DNA from: Terrisporobacter sp. | GTDB lineage: Bacteria; Bacillota_A; Clostridia; Peptostreptococcales; Peptostreptococcaceae | Length of the DNA: 21,733 bases | Assembly: GCA_029851945.1 (NCBI GenBank) | Contig: JARKUZ010000018.1 | Span: 1-21,733, forward strand | Reading direction: 5' to 3' | In this document: positions 7,601-15,540 of the stretch, in pieces | Numbering within the stretch: the stretch's first letter is position 1 | Layout: the number at the start of each line of letters is the position of its first letter | Program-made: the position numbers and the translations under genes | The notes under the pieces: generated by a model | Database searches by the model: none | Told to the model about the DNA's origin: nothing | What the model saw: only the letters and a program-made list of their open reading frames with translations

Positions 7601-10346
7601 TAATGGATTAGACAAAGTTACATTACAAGTTTCTAAGAATGGATATGAATGGGTTAATATAGATAGTAAAACATTAACTGAAAATACTAATGCAAAGTAT
7701 ATTCGTTTAATTAATTTAGAAAAATCGCCAGTTACTTTTGATGTAAGTGAATTTAGATTAGCATCTAGAGAATTTGGAAAACCAAAAGTTATTGAAAACA
7801 ATATGGGGCCAATATATGATGGTAAGTTAGAAAATTTATTTGATAAAGATCGCACAACGGCTGTACAATTTAACCGAAGTCAAACTAAAGGTGATCATAT
7901 GATTATTGATTTAGGTCAAGAAATTGACTTAGATAAATTAAAAATAGTAGTTCATGATTCACACAAAGATTATATAAGGGATGGTAAAATTTATGCTTCT
8001 ACAGATAAAGAAAACTGGGGTGAAGCTGTAGTTACAATTGGAGATCAAGAAGCTAATGCAACAGTTGATGATTCAAATATAAATGACTGTTTCCCTGGAC
8101 ATGAAATTTCCTATAATGTGGCTGAAGGAACTAATATAAATAAAAAAGCTCGTTATCTTAAATTAGAGCTTACTCAATCTTATGCACACCGATGGACAAG
8201 AATAAACGAAATAGAAATAAATGATGGAAAGTATATCCCATCTGTGAATAATCCGACATTTGATTCAAATGTTTCAGATACTGAAAATGGATTGTTTGAA
8301 TATTTAGTTGATGGTGATATTACTACAATGTATATACCAAGTGCAGATAGCGGATATCTTACATATTCACTATCTAAAAATAACAAAGTAAATCACATTA
8401 AAGTAATGCAGAATGCTAAAGTAATTTCAAATGCAAACGTGAGTGCAAGAGTTATATCTCCAACTAAGGGAACACAATGGGTGCAATTAGGAACTTTAAA
8501 TAAAGGTACAAATGAATTTGTACTACCAGAAGGAACTATAATATTAGATGTTAAGTTTGAATGGGATGGAGTAGTTCCAAACTTAGTGGAATTAGTATTT
8601 AAGTCAGCTGAAGATACAAGTGTTGATAAAGAAGATTTAAAAAAATTAATAGATGAAAATATAGATACTTCAAACTGGACAATTAATTCAGCGAAAGCAT
8701 ATGAAACTGCTATAAAAGTTGGTAAAGAAATTTATGATAATGAATATTCAACACAAGAAGCTGTAAATAGTGCAGTTAAAGAAATAGAAAAAGCAAAAGA
8801 AAATCATGAGTTAAGAGCTGATGTTTCTGATTTAGAATCCTTAATAAATGAGAATCTTGATAGTTCTAAATATACAGTTACAACTTGGAAAAAATATCAA
8901 AAAGCTTTAAATGCAGCTAAAAAAGCTATGGAGGATGTTGATAATTTATCTCAAAAAGATGTTGATAAATTAGTTGAAGAATTAAATAAAGCTAAAGCTG
9001 ATTTAGTATACAATCCTGCAAATAGAGAAGAAGCTGAGTTTGCAATAGAAGACATTAATGAATTTATAAAAAATATACAAAATCCAGAAAAAACTTACAC
9101 TAAGAATTCATGGGATGCATTATTAAATGCAAAAACAGAGTTAGAAAAATTAATTGAATTAAATAAAACTAAGCCTCAAGATCCAGAACTATTTGAACAA
9201 GGTATAAAATCTATAGAAGATTTAAGAAAAGGTTTAGTAGAAATTACTTCACTAGTAGTAGAGATAGAAGAATTTGATGCTATATCTGATTCAAGTATTT
9301 ATACAGAAAAATCTTTCAAAGCATATGAAGATGCAATAAATGCTGGAAAAGAATTACTAGTTGATGGTACTGCTAAAGAAATAGAAGACATAATAGCTGA
9401 AATTACTAAAGCGAAAAACAACTTAGAATTTGTATCTTCAAGTGAAAATATCAAAAAATTTATTGCTGAGTTAAAAGCTTTAAATAAAGACAATTATACT
9501 ACTAATTCATATACAGCATTAATGAATAGAGTGGCTGAGATAGAAAATATGAATTTAGATTCAATGAGTGAAAAAGAATTAGAAGGATATCAAAAAGAAT
9601 TATTAGGATTAAAAAATTCATTAGTAAATATAGTTGAGTTACGTAATGTAGTTAATATGGCTAAAGGGCTTAATTGCGAATGTTATACTCTAGATAGCTA
9701 TAATGCATTAATAAAACTATTGGATGGCACAGATGATTTATTTGTATCTGGTAAACGAGAAGAAGTTGAAAAATCAGTAGCTGGCATTAAAAATGCTATA
9801 AATAATCTTGTAATAAGAGTAAATAAGAAGGAGCTTGTTGATTATATTAACAATATAGAAAAGATAGATTTAAGTAAATATACAGAAGAAAGTGTATCTA
9901 AATATAATAAAGCATTAGAAGTATTAAAATCTATGTTAGAAAATGTAGAAAATACTAGTGCTAAAGATTTTATAAAAGCTAAAGTTGACCTTGAAGCAGC
10001 AAAAGAATCTTTAGAATTAAAGCCTGTAAAACCAGCACCAGACACTGATGATGGTAGCAACAATGGTGGATCTAATAATGAAAATGGTGGAAATAGCGGT
10101 AATAATAATGGATCTAACAACGGAAACAGTGGAAATAGTAGCAACAATGGTGAATCTAACAATGGAAACGGTGAGAATAGTAGCAACAACGGTGGATCTA
10201 ATAATGGAAATGATGGAAATAATAACATTAATAATGGAGAATCTCCAAAAACTGGTGACTCAAGTATACTATTACCTTCAGGAATATTGTTACTTGCTTT
10301 AGGAGCATTATTTGTATATCGTAAAAAATTAAAAGCCACTAAATAA
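4623..10346 (+). CDS. Cell-wall-anchored GH84 beta-N-acetylglucosaminidase (hyaluronidase/mu-toxin type) with CBM32-like and FIVAR repeats
   Basis: The 1907-residue surface enzyme is related to the C. perfringens NagH/NagJ family. Signal peptide: residues 1-31, basic start then hydrophobic core, cleavage near SAM. Residues 45-188 form the N-terminal alpha/beta domain. The GH84 barrel runs from IRGFIEGYYGLPW (191-203), with the catalytic acid pair D306-D307 in GVLGDDVG and substrate-site residues around Y343, W369, N405 and D410. A helical bundle reaches about 650. About five beta-sandwich modules follow (652-1327); those at 652-785, 800-932 and 1055-1201 look like F5/8-type C (CBM32). Seven FIVAR-type helical repeats (1334-1800) and an Asn/Gly/Ser linker follow. 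SPKTG (1874-1878), a hydrophobic segment and a basic tail form a sortase signal. It should remove terminal beta-GlcNAc from host glycans; true hyaluronan cleavage cannot be told from sequence. Start 4623 is favoured by AAGGGGAGG; the next ATG (4626) is possible. Confidence 0.93.
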   Translation: MMKIKGKKFLSTMLATVLIFTMIQPSVVSAMSKPKVDMEKSNNSGYEIYPKPHELNYLNGEFVIRKDVNVVYDSKIDEATKNRMSEVLQSKNKNIKESNKVVSGKTNILVGTYSSGEYADKYIQDKYEIDSSLFKKIDSYYMSAKNGEIVILGKDTDAAFYGITTLKHIFNQMDGSTIKNFEIEDYADTAIRGFIEGYYGLPWTNEDRMSLMKFGGEFKMTSYIFAPKDDPYHTSKWRELYPEDELAEIAKMVKVGKDTKTRFVWTAHPFMGKFNVNDFEGEMEKLIAKFEQLYSIGVRQFGVLGDDVGNLDKKIVTDMMNRLSEWGKEKGDVYDWVFCPAGYNASWQGDYSELNTYDAAFPDNVQIFWTGQSVCAPISQETLTNFKTNRVQEGKTRRSPLFWLNWPVNDINMQRLMMGKGSLLHTDINVEDLAGVVTNPMQDAEPSKVALFAIADYAWNVKGFDDDKSWEDSFKYIDSEAPEALHTIAKHTSDPAPNGHGLVLEESEDIKHLLEEFSNKLNGGENIAESGNKIVNEMDIIIQACDEFIKTSTNKRMVEQITPFANSLKDLATSIKQFVQSAIDLKNKDNDSAVQNFAEGNTSYENSKKHDRVTIDGTKKAQPGSKRLIPFVQSVRDAISDEINSLVNGGEEKLKLTAETNISGIHKGKIENIIDGKNDTYIWNSVYEQVDQYYQVNLSKPTTIYGVDILNGNTSKKDDTFGHAKVQYTTDGQDWKDINNKTYGPYAEKVKITNVEIENVVGVRYICTQTDSGRKWPAMREFKILTTPQPEVPIFTSEVIRTTDGWSVHSGKESDMLDGDENTGVHYNVRQSSSPANTTIEGDYVGVKLSEPIVLGKIKILQGPNAGSGDYFKNATLEYSLNGVDYKEIKQCKNEKDITIDLSDKNIEAQYIRLRNNENQNTWIGFREFEVNAKIDHNGKVYTNVEKYKDHPADYFEDNASMVKLSNITLEKDQYIGLMLDRIHELTEIVVNGNGLDKVTLQVSKNGYEWVNIDSKTLTENTNAKYIRLINLEKSPVTFDVSEFRLASREFGKPKVIENNMGPIYDGKLENLFDKDRTTAVQFNRSQTKGDHMIIDLGQEIDLDKLKIVVHDSHKDYIRDGKIYASTDKENWGEAVVTIGDQEANATVDDSNINDCFPGHEISYNVAEGTNINKKARYLKLELTQSYAHRWTRINEIEINDGKYIPSVNNPTFDSNVSDTENGLFEYLVDGDITTMYIPSADSGYLTYSLSKNNKVNHIKVMQNAKVISNANVSARVISPTKGTQWVQLGTLNKGTNEFVLPEGTIILDVKFEWDGVVPNLVELVFKSAEDTSVDKEDLKKLIDENIDTSNWTINSAKAYETAIKVGKEIYDNEYSTQEAVNSAVKEIEKAKENHELRADVSDLESLINENLDSSKYTVTTWKKYQKALNAAKKAMEDVDNLSQKDVDKLVEELNKAKADLVYNPANREEAEFAIEDINEFIKNIQNPEKTYTKNSWDALLNAKTELEKLIELNKTKPQDPELFEQGIKSIEDLRKGLVEITSLVVEIEEFDAISDSSIYTEKSFKAYEDAINAGKELLVDGTAKEIEDIIAEITKAKNNLEFVSSSENIKKFIAELKALNKDNYTTNSYTALMNRVAEIENMNLDSMSEKELEGYQKELLGLKNSLVNIVELRNVVNMAKGLNCECYTLDSYNALIKLLDGTDDLFVSGKREEVEKSVAGIKNAINNLVIRVNKKELVDYINNIEKIDLSKYTEESVSKYNKALEVLKSMLENVENTSAKDFIKAKVDLEAAKESLELKPVKPAPDTDDGSNNGGSNNENGGNSGNNNGSNNGNSGNSSNNGESNNGNGENSSNNGGSNNGNDGNNNINNGESPKTGDSSILLPSGILLLALGALFVYRKKLKATK
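8622..10022 (+). repeat. Seven FIVAR-type repeats within the GH84 enzyme
   Basis: Residues 1334-1800 of the GH84 protein are made of about seven diverged copies of a 60-80-residue helical unit. Each begins with a pattern like L-x-x-x-I-x-x, has a central (Y/W)T-x-x-S-(W/Y/F)-x-x-(Y/L) segment (for example KYTVTTWKKYQKAL and NYTTNSYTALMNRV), and ends in K-x-x-L. Such units act as stalks in surface proteins and hold the catalytic domain away from the wall. Confidence 0.75.
10068..10238 (+). repeat. Tandem 42-base repeat encoding an Asn/Gly/Ser linker
   Basis: Four head-to-tail units begin with GGATCT or GAATCT at 10068, 10110, 10152 and 10194. The first three are 42 bases and the last 45, so all stay in frame. 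Units 2 and 3 differ at only about six positions. They encode 14-15-residue blocks such as GSNNGNSGNSSNNG, a flexible wall-spanning linker just before the sorting signal. Confidence 0.85.
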
Positions 10347-10378
10347 TTATAAAAACTTAACTTCATAGTTAATAATAT

Positions 10379-10422
10379 AAAAATGGATTATACATTTAAT
10401 TTAATGGTATAATCCATTTTTT
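10379..10422 (+). terminator. Terminator of the GH84 gene
   Basis: AAAAATGGATTATAC (10379-10393) pairs perfectly over 15 bases with GTATAATCCATTTTT (10407-10421), and the 3' arm ends in a run of six T. It lies 32 bases after the stop codon. Confidence 0.93.
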
Positions 10423-10608
10423 AATTGTAAGGAAATTATGTTTTATATGATAACTTAAGCAAAAGGAATTTTTTATTTAGTATATTACATAAAATTTAAT
10501 GAACTACTAATATGTATAAAAATAAACACAGTGAATGAGTAAAACTTTATAAAGTATTATATAATTAAGATAAATGAATTTATGAAAACATGAGAAAAAG
10601 GTGATTAA
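10423..10608 (+). other. Promoter-bearing gap before the helicase-nuclease operon
   Basis: This 186-base AT-rich gap must hold the operon promoter, as a terminator lies to its left. Candidates are TATAAT at 10560-10565 (no good -35) and TTGTAA at 10425-10430 with TGATAA 17 bases later; neither is convincing. The ribosome binding site for the first gene is AAAAAGGTG at 10595-10603. No reading frame or hairpin stands out. Confidence 0.35.
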
Positions 10609-12585
10609 ATGAGATATTTATTTAAAGAGGTCGATTTAAACAAGAAAAAAGAAAAACTTTTAAATATATATATAAATATAATCAAAAAAAATAATTACAG
10701 ATCTAAAAATATACTACTCATAGTACCAAATGCAATAACAAAGTTAAATTACTTGAGAAGTTTGGATTTAAGATGTAGTGAAGAATTAAAAATAACTACA
10801 TATAGTCATTTTGTACATAATGAGTTAATTAAGTATTGGCCAATAGTAGCTGAAAATTGTTCAAAAATAAATGGAAATAAGATTAGCCCATCCTTTATAT
10901 CTCAAAGCTTGAGTGAATATATTTTAATAGATTTTATAAATAAAAAAAGAAATAATGAAAATTATTTCGAAGATATAGTAGGGACAGATAAGGGTATATG
11001 CAAAAACATATTAGATAATCTTAGTAAGGCTTGTTTTAATGATATAGATATTCATGCTATAGGGGAAAAAATATATGAATCTAAGAAAAATAAAGATAAT
11101 TTAATGAGATTTTCTTATAGTCAGATGCAAGAGGTTATAGATTTTTATGTAAATACATTATTATCTAATTCCATAATAGATAATTCAATTTCTGTATATC
11201 TATATAATAATTTTTTATTGAATAATGATTTTTATATTAAAAGATTAAGGGAAGAATACGATTATCTAATTATAGATAGCTTAGAAAGTTCATCTGTAAG
11301 TGAAGCTAATTTAATTACAGAGCTAATAGACAATACAAAGGAAACTTATATTTTCTATGATAATAGTAAGGATTACTCATCTTTCAAAAATACAGATATT
11401 AAGCATTTAGAAGAAAATATCATCAAAAAATATTTTACTAAATATGATATAGGCAATAAATTAGAAAAAATAAGCTTGATTAAATTATATGAATTTAAAG
11501 AATCAAAATATATAGAAGAAATTAAAAATATAAAAGAAGAGATAGAGTTAAAACAAATAGAAGATAGAAAAAAATTAATTGAATTAGATGAAAGTGCTAG
11601 TTTATATGATGAAATGATAAACAATTCTGTTGAAAAGATTGAGGAGTTAGTACATAGGGGGATGGAGTTAAAAGATATAGCTATAATATCTCCTATAAAT
11701 AATTCTATATTAGATTATAAAATAAGTAATTTATTAAAAGATAAAAATATTGAAGTAGCAAACACTAAAATGGATAGTAAAATTATGGACCATGCTTACG
11801 CAAATGCATTAGTTGTGGCAACATGTATATTTTATAATTTACAAAGCTTGATAAAAGATGAAGAATATATAAACTTTATTGAGATTATTTTTGGCGTAAA
11901 TAAGATAAAAGCTCTAAAAATATTCAATAATAGACATACTGATGAAAATTATATGGACTTAATTCAGTATATACAAAATAAACAAAGTGAAGATATTAAA
12001 ATAAGTGAATTTTTAATTCGATTTTATATAGAAAAGATGTTAAATCTTAAAGATGGAAAAACAGAAATAATATCATGTAAAGAAATTATAAAGCAAAGTG
12101 AAAGTTTTAGTGATATATTAGATAATTTAGAAATTAAAGATGAAAAAGAGATAGGCCAGGTATTTATTAAGTGCTTAAAGAGCAATATTAATGATTTTTA
12201 TATGTCTTCTGATATAGAAGATATGAAAAATTCAGATAAGATTATAATTACCACACCGTACACTTATATAGGTTCTAATATTAATAGAAAGATACAACTT
12301 TGGATAGATATAGGAAGTAATGCTTGGAATATGAGAATTGAAAAGGATATAGCTAATCCATTGGTTCTTAGAAAGTCATTCAAAGAGAAGGAAATATATA
12401 CTGATGATATGGAAGAAATGAATAAAAAATATTATCTTTATAATTTAGTATATAATTTATTACTCGATAGTAAAGAAGTATATGCTTATAAAAGTGAGTA
12501 TAGTGTAAATGGATTTATGCAGGAAAGTATGTTATATGGTCTTTTACTAAGATTATTAGATAGAGGAGATAAGGATAATGACTAA
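10609..12585 (+). CDS. AddB-like helicase-fold protein lacking Walker A and nuclease domain
   Basis: The 658-residue protein has no standard name that I recognise. Read beside the AddB three genes downstream, it follows the same order of segments. NILLIVPNAI (34-43) matches AddB VILLVPEQYS. YLIIDS (219-224) matches the Walker B IYIDEF, with the acidic partner residue changed to serine. LYDEM...IEELVHRGMELKDIAI (332 on) matches LYDEV...IIHLVRDKKVRYKDITV. The end, around WIDIGS...YNLVYNLLLDSKEVYAYKSEY, matches AddB LYLIGT...LVYKALTSTSENLILTYPIS. Where AddB has the Walker A loop GRGGIGKT (8-15), this protein has KEVDLNKKK, so it should not bind ATP in the usual way. It stops just where the AddB nuclease domain would begin. 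A scaffold or DNA-scanning subunit is inferred. Its last eight bases overlap the next gene. Confidence 0.7.
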   Translation: MRYLFKEVDLNKKKEKLLNIYINIIKKNNYRSKNILLIVPNAITKLNYLRSLDLRCSEELKITTYSHFVHNELIKYWPIVAENCSKINGNKISPSFISQSLSEYILIDFINKKRNNENYFEDIVGTDKGICKNILDNLSKACFNDIDIHAIGEKIYESKKNKDNLMRFSYSQMQEVIDFYVNTLLSNSIIDNSISVYLYNNFLLNNDFYIKRLREEYDYLIIDSLESSSVSEANLITELIDNTKETYIFYDNSKDYSSFKNTDIKHLEENIIKKYFTKYDIGNKLEKISLIKLYEFKESKYIEEIKNIKEEIELKQIEDRKKLIELDESASLYDEMINNSVEKIEELVHRGMELKDIAIISPINNSILDYKISNLLKDKNIEVANTKMDSKIMDHAYANALVVATCIFYNLQSLIKDEEYINFIEIIFGVNKIKALKIFNNRHTDENYMDLIQYIQNKQSEDIKISEFLIRFYIEKMLNLKDGKTEIISCKEIIKQSESFSDILDNLEIKDEKEIGQVFIKCLKSNINDFYMSSDIEDMKNSDKIIITTPYTYIGSNINRKIQLWIDIGSNAWNMRIEKDIANPLVLRKSFKEKEIYTDDMEEMNKKYYLYNLVYNLLLDSKEVYAYKSEYSVNGFMQESMLYGLLLRLLDRGDKDND

Positions 12586-14776
12586 GATAAATTATAGGGA
12601 AGATCAACTTCCAATAATTCAATATGAAAAAGGTAAAATGGCAGTTCCTGCAGTACCTGGTGCTGGAAAAACTTTTATAGTTACTAATTTAGTTGCAAAA
12701 TTATTGGAAGAAAAAAAGCAAGGAAAAGGAAAAATTTTAATTTTAACCTATATGAATAGTGCCGTAAATAATTTTAAAGTTAGAATAAAGAAAATACTAG
12801 AAGACAAAAACATAGATGATAAAAATTCATATGAAGTTATGACTATACATTCTTTGGCAGTAAAAATTATAAAAGAAAAGCCAGAAGTTGTTATGCTACA
12901 TGAAGACTTTAATATAGCTGATGATTTGCAAAAAACTATTATACTTAGTGAATGCATAAATAACTTCAGAGCTAATGGAGGAGAAAAAGCTTTTAGATTT
13001 TTCTTAAAAGAACAAAAGGATCCCTTATGGCAAGATAGACAACTAGATGCTTGGGAAAATGGATTTTATGATTTAGTTCAAAACACTATTGGGGAACTAA
13101 AATATAAAGAAATATCACCGCGAAAACTTGATGAAATAATGAGAGAAAATCGTAGAGGTATTTTAAAAATAATTCTTCCTATATATACAGAATATGAAAA
13201 AAAATTAAAAAGTCATGGTTTATTAGACTATGATGATTTATTAATTTTAGCTTATAAAGTATTATGTATGGATGAAGAATTAAGAATAAAATATCAAAAT
13301 AGATATCAATATGTATTTGAAGATGAGTGTCAGGATTCTAATGAAATACAAGGAAAGATAATTAGTTTAATATGTGAAAATCATAATAACCTTGTGAGGG
13401 TTGGAGATATAAATCAAAGTATAACAGGAACTTTTTCTTCATCAGATCCTAAGTTTTTTAAGGAATTTATAGATAATAGTGATTATTGCTATAGAATGGA
13501 CATGTCCAATAGAAGTTCAAAAGATGTCATTAATCTTGCAAATGCTTTAGTAAAATACGTAACACAAGATTTAAAAAGCAGAGAATGTAGAGATGCCCTA
13601 GAGGAAATGGATATAAAGACAGTTCCTAAAAATATGGGATACAAAGAAAATCCATGTCCAGATAAGTATCAAATAAGCTTAAAATGGTATGAAACATTTG
13701 AAAAAGAAATAGAACAGACAGTAAAGTTTGTGAGAAATATAAATAAAAAATATCCAGACAAAAGTATAGGCATATTAGTTCCATACAATGATCATATAAA
13801 TTTAGTTGCTAAAGAACTTATTAAAGAAGATTTAGAATTTGAAGAACTAGGTCCTAACTCTCTTAGAAAAAGAAGGATTATAGATAATATAGCATCAATA
13901 ATAGATTTTATTTTAAATTGTGATAATATAGAAAAATTTATTGAAGTATTAGATAAAGTATATATAAAAACTGAAAATAAAGAAGGGAAGAAGGACTTTT
14001 TCCAATTAATAAGAGAGAAAAGGTTGACTGTTGAAGAATTATTGTATGATGAGAATAGTAGCAAAGATATAATAATTGACATAGATAGTGACTTATATCA
14101 AAGCTTTTTATATGGATTAAAAGCATTAAAAAATATAATAGAATATTCTTTAACTAGAATAGATAAATTGATTCTTTTCATAGGAGACAATATGTCAATT
14201 GAAAATCAAGAAAGAGCTATTGTAGACTACTTAGGTTTTTATGTGAAATACTTAATAGCAGACAATAATAAAATAGATTTACAGCAAGTATACAATTTAC
14301 TATCAGACAGAAAAAATAAGGTTTTTAGTTATATTATAGAAGTTGTAAGTGAAATAAATGGATATGAACCTTATCCAGGAAGTATAACTGTGTGTAATTA
14401 TCATAAATCAAAAGGGTTAGAGTGGGATTGTGTATTTTTATTGGGAATTACGGAATTTAATTTCCCAGACAATATTTATCAAAAATTTCAATGTGATAGG
14501 TGGTATCTAAAAGAAAAATATAAAAATCCAAATGCAAATATAAAGTCAGAAATAGACTTTATTTTAAATGGTGAAATAAACAAAGATTATGGCAAAGAGA
14601 TTAAAGAAAGTTTAATAAAAGAAAAAATTAGGCTTTTATATGTGGGTATTACAAGGGCAAAAGAAATGTTAATTTTATCAGCAAGCGATAAAATATCTGC
14701 AACAGATAAAAAAAGTCAAAAGCCATCAATTTATTTAAATATATTAAAAAATGTAATAGATAAGAAAGGAGAATGA
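12578..14776 (+). CDS. UvrD/Rep-family SF1A DNA helicase (AddA-like, no nuclease domain)
   Basis: The 732-residue protein carries the full set of UvrD-type superfamily 1A motifs: Walker A VPGAGKT (26-32), motif Ia ILILTYMNSAVNNF (53-66), DYDD (217-220), Walker B DECQDS (249-254), motif III GDINQS (276-281), motif V YHKSKGLEW (608-616) and motif VI LYVGITRAKEML (687-698). It should be an ATP-driven 3'-to-5' translocase. It ends about 35 residues after motif VI, so it lacks the C-terminal nuclease domain of AddA. The DEYQD-type motif has cysteine in place of the usual aromatic residue. ATG 12578 lies inside the end of the previous gene, which indicates translational coupling; the nuclease gene starts five bases after its stop. 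A general repair helicase is the alternative, but the context favours a complex with its neighbours. Confidence 0.88.
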   Translation: MTKINYREDQLPIIQYEKGKMAVPAVPGAGKTFIVTNLVAKLLEEKKQGKGKILILTYMNSAVNNFKVRIKKILEDKNIDDKNSYEVMTIHSLAVKIIKEKPEVVMLHEDFNIADDLQKTIILSECINNFRANGGEKAFRFFLKEQKDPLWQDRQLDAWENGFYDLVQNTIGELKYKEISPRKLDEIMRENRRGILKIILPIYTEYEKKLKSHGLLDYDDLLILAYKVLCMDEELRIKYQNRYQYVFEDECQDSNEIQGKIISLICENHNNLVRVGDINQSITGTFSSSDPKFFKEFIDNSDYCYRMDMSNRSSKDVINLANALVKYVTQDLKSRECRDALEEMDIKTVPKNMGYKENPCPDKYQISLKWYETFEKEIEQTVKFVRNINKKYPDKSIGILVPYNDHINLVAKELIKEDLEFEELGPNSLRKRRIIDNIASIIDFILNCDNIEKFIEVLDKVYIKTENKEGKKDFFQLIREKRLTVEELLYDENSSKDIIIDIDSDLYQSFLYGLKALKNIIEYSLTRIDKLILFIGDNMSIENQERAIVDYLGFYVKYLIADNNKIDLQQVYNLLSDRKNKVFSYIIEVVSEINGYEPYPGSITVCNYHKSKGLEWDCVFLLGITEFNFPDNIYQKFQCDRWYLKEKYKNPNANIKSEIDFILNGEINKDYGKEIKESLIKEKIRLLYVGITRAKEMLILSASDKISATDKKSQKPSIYLNILKNVIDKKGE

Positions 14777-14781
14777 TTTAG

Positions 14782-15540
14782 ATGAATGAAAAATTAAAAT
14801 ATTTTACTTATAGCCAAAACTCATTAAATACTTATAAATCATGTCCTTTTAAGTTTAAATACAAATATATAGATAATATAAATTGGAGATATGATGATAT
14901 TGGAAGTAGAGAATATTATGATAGCTTGAAGTGGGGGCGGGATTTTCACTTACTTTGTGAGAGATATTTTTCTAATATCCCAATAGGAAGTAGTGCTAAT
15001 GAGGATTTTAACAAATGGATGAAAAAAATAGAAAAGCTACTTCCTTTAGATGAAGAAAATATTTATCTTCCTGAGTATGAAGTAAGATTAAATTTTAATG
15101 GAAAAGAAATTTTAGCTAAATTTGACTTAGTTGTAATAAATCAATATAATATAAGTCTTTGGGATTGGAAAACTGAGTCACAGAAGATAAGTTATAAAAA
15201 TGCATTAAATAGGATGCAAACTAGGGTATATATGTTTTTAGCGGAAGAAGTAATAAGAAAAGAATTATATCCAAATCATAAGATAGAAAATATAAGTATG
15301 AATTATTATCAACCAGAGTTGGAAGATGAACCTATAACTATAAGATATAGTAAAGAGATGCATAATGAAAATATAATAAATATATCATCTTATATAGAAA
15401 ATATTGAAGGCACGGATTTTAGCAATAATATAGATGTCATAAAAAATAAAAAACACTGTAAATATTGTGAGTTTAATAAATTATGTAATAACGAAGATAT
15501 AAATTATGAAGAATTAGAGGAGGACATATATGGGCCTTAG
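14782..15540 (+). CDS. Free-standing PD-(D/E)XK nuclease with iron-sulfur cysteines (AddB C-terminal/Cas4-like)
   Basis: The 252-residue protein is a RecB-type nuclease on its own. It opens with SQNSLNTYKSCPFKFKYKY, the same layout as VSKLERYAQCPFSYFIQY in AddB. The catalytic pattern is H56 in GRDFH, D115 in AKFDLV, D128-W-K130 and Q146-x-x-x-Y150. Four cysteines fit an iron-sulfur cluster: C21 plus C226-x2-C229-x5-C235. The C-terminal trio has the same spacing as C1112-x2-C1115-x5-C1121 in the downstream AddB. The start has a GAAAGGAG site and lies five bases after the helicase stop. The gene overlaps addB by 11 bases. A Cas4 is unlikely, as no other CRISPR gene or array is present. It most probably supplies the nuclease for the two preceding proteins. 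Confidence 0.85.
   Translation: MNEKLKYFTYSQNSLNTYKSCPFKFKYKYIDNINWRYDDIGSREYYDSLKWGRDFHLLCERYFSNIPIGSSANEDFNKWMKKIEKLLPLDEENIYLPEYEVRLNFNGKEILAKFDLVVINQYNISLWDWKTESQKISYKNALNRMQTRVYMFLAEEVIRKELYPNHKIENISMNYYQPELEDEPITIRYSKEMHNENIINISSYIENIEGTDFSNNIDVIKNKKHCKYCEFNKLCNNEDINYEELEEDIYGP

Noticed and set aside
10048..10302. An 84-codon + strand frame and a 174-codon minus strand frame (9842-10366) over the end of the GH84 gene
   Set aside because: Both are low-complexity by-products of the 42-base tandem repeat read in other frames; the GH84 frame explains the region fully.
11373..14126. Several minus-strand frames of 60-100 codons inside the helicase genes
   Set aside because: They are hydrophobic, Ser/Leu/Ile-rich translations typical of the antisense of AT-rich genes and have no ribosome binding sites.
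14782..15540. A Cas4 protein from a CRISPR-Cas system
   Set aside because: The fold family is shared, but no Cas1, Cas2, effector gene or repeat-spacer array is present, and the cysteine layout and position next to addB point to an AddB-type nuclease.
10609..15540. A mobile defence island
   Set aside because: No integrase, transposase, tRNA end or direct repeats are visible, base composition looks like that of the neighbours, and the genes are fused by overlaps to the housekeeping addBA operon.
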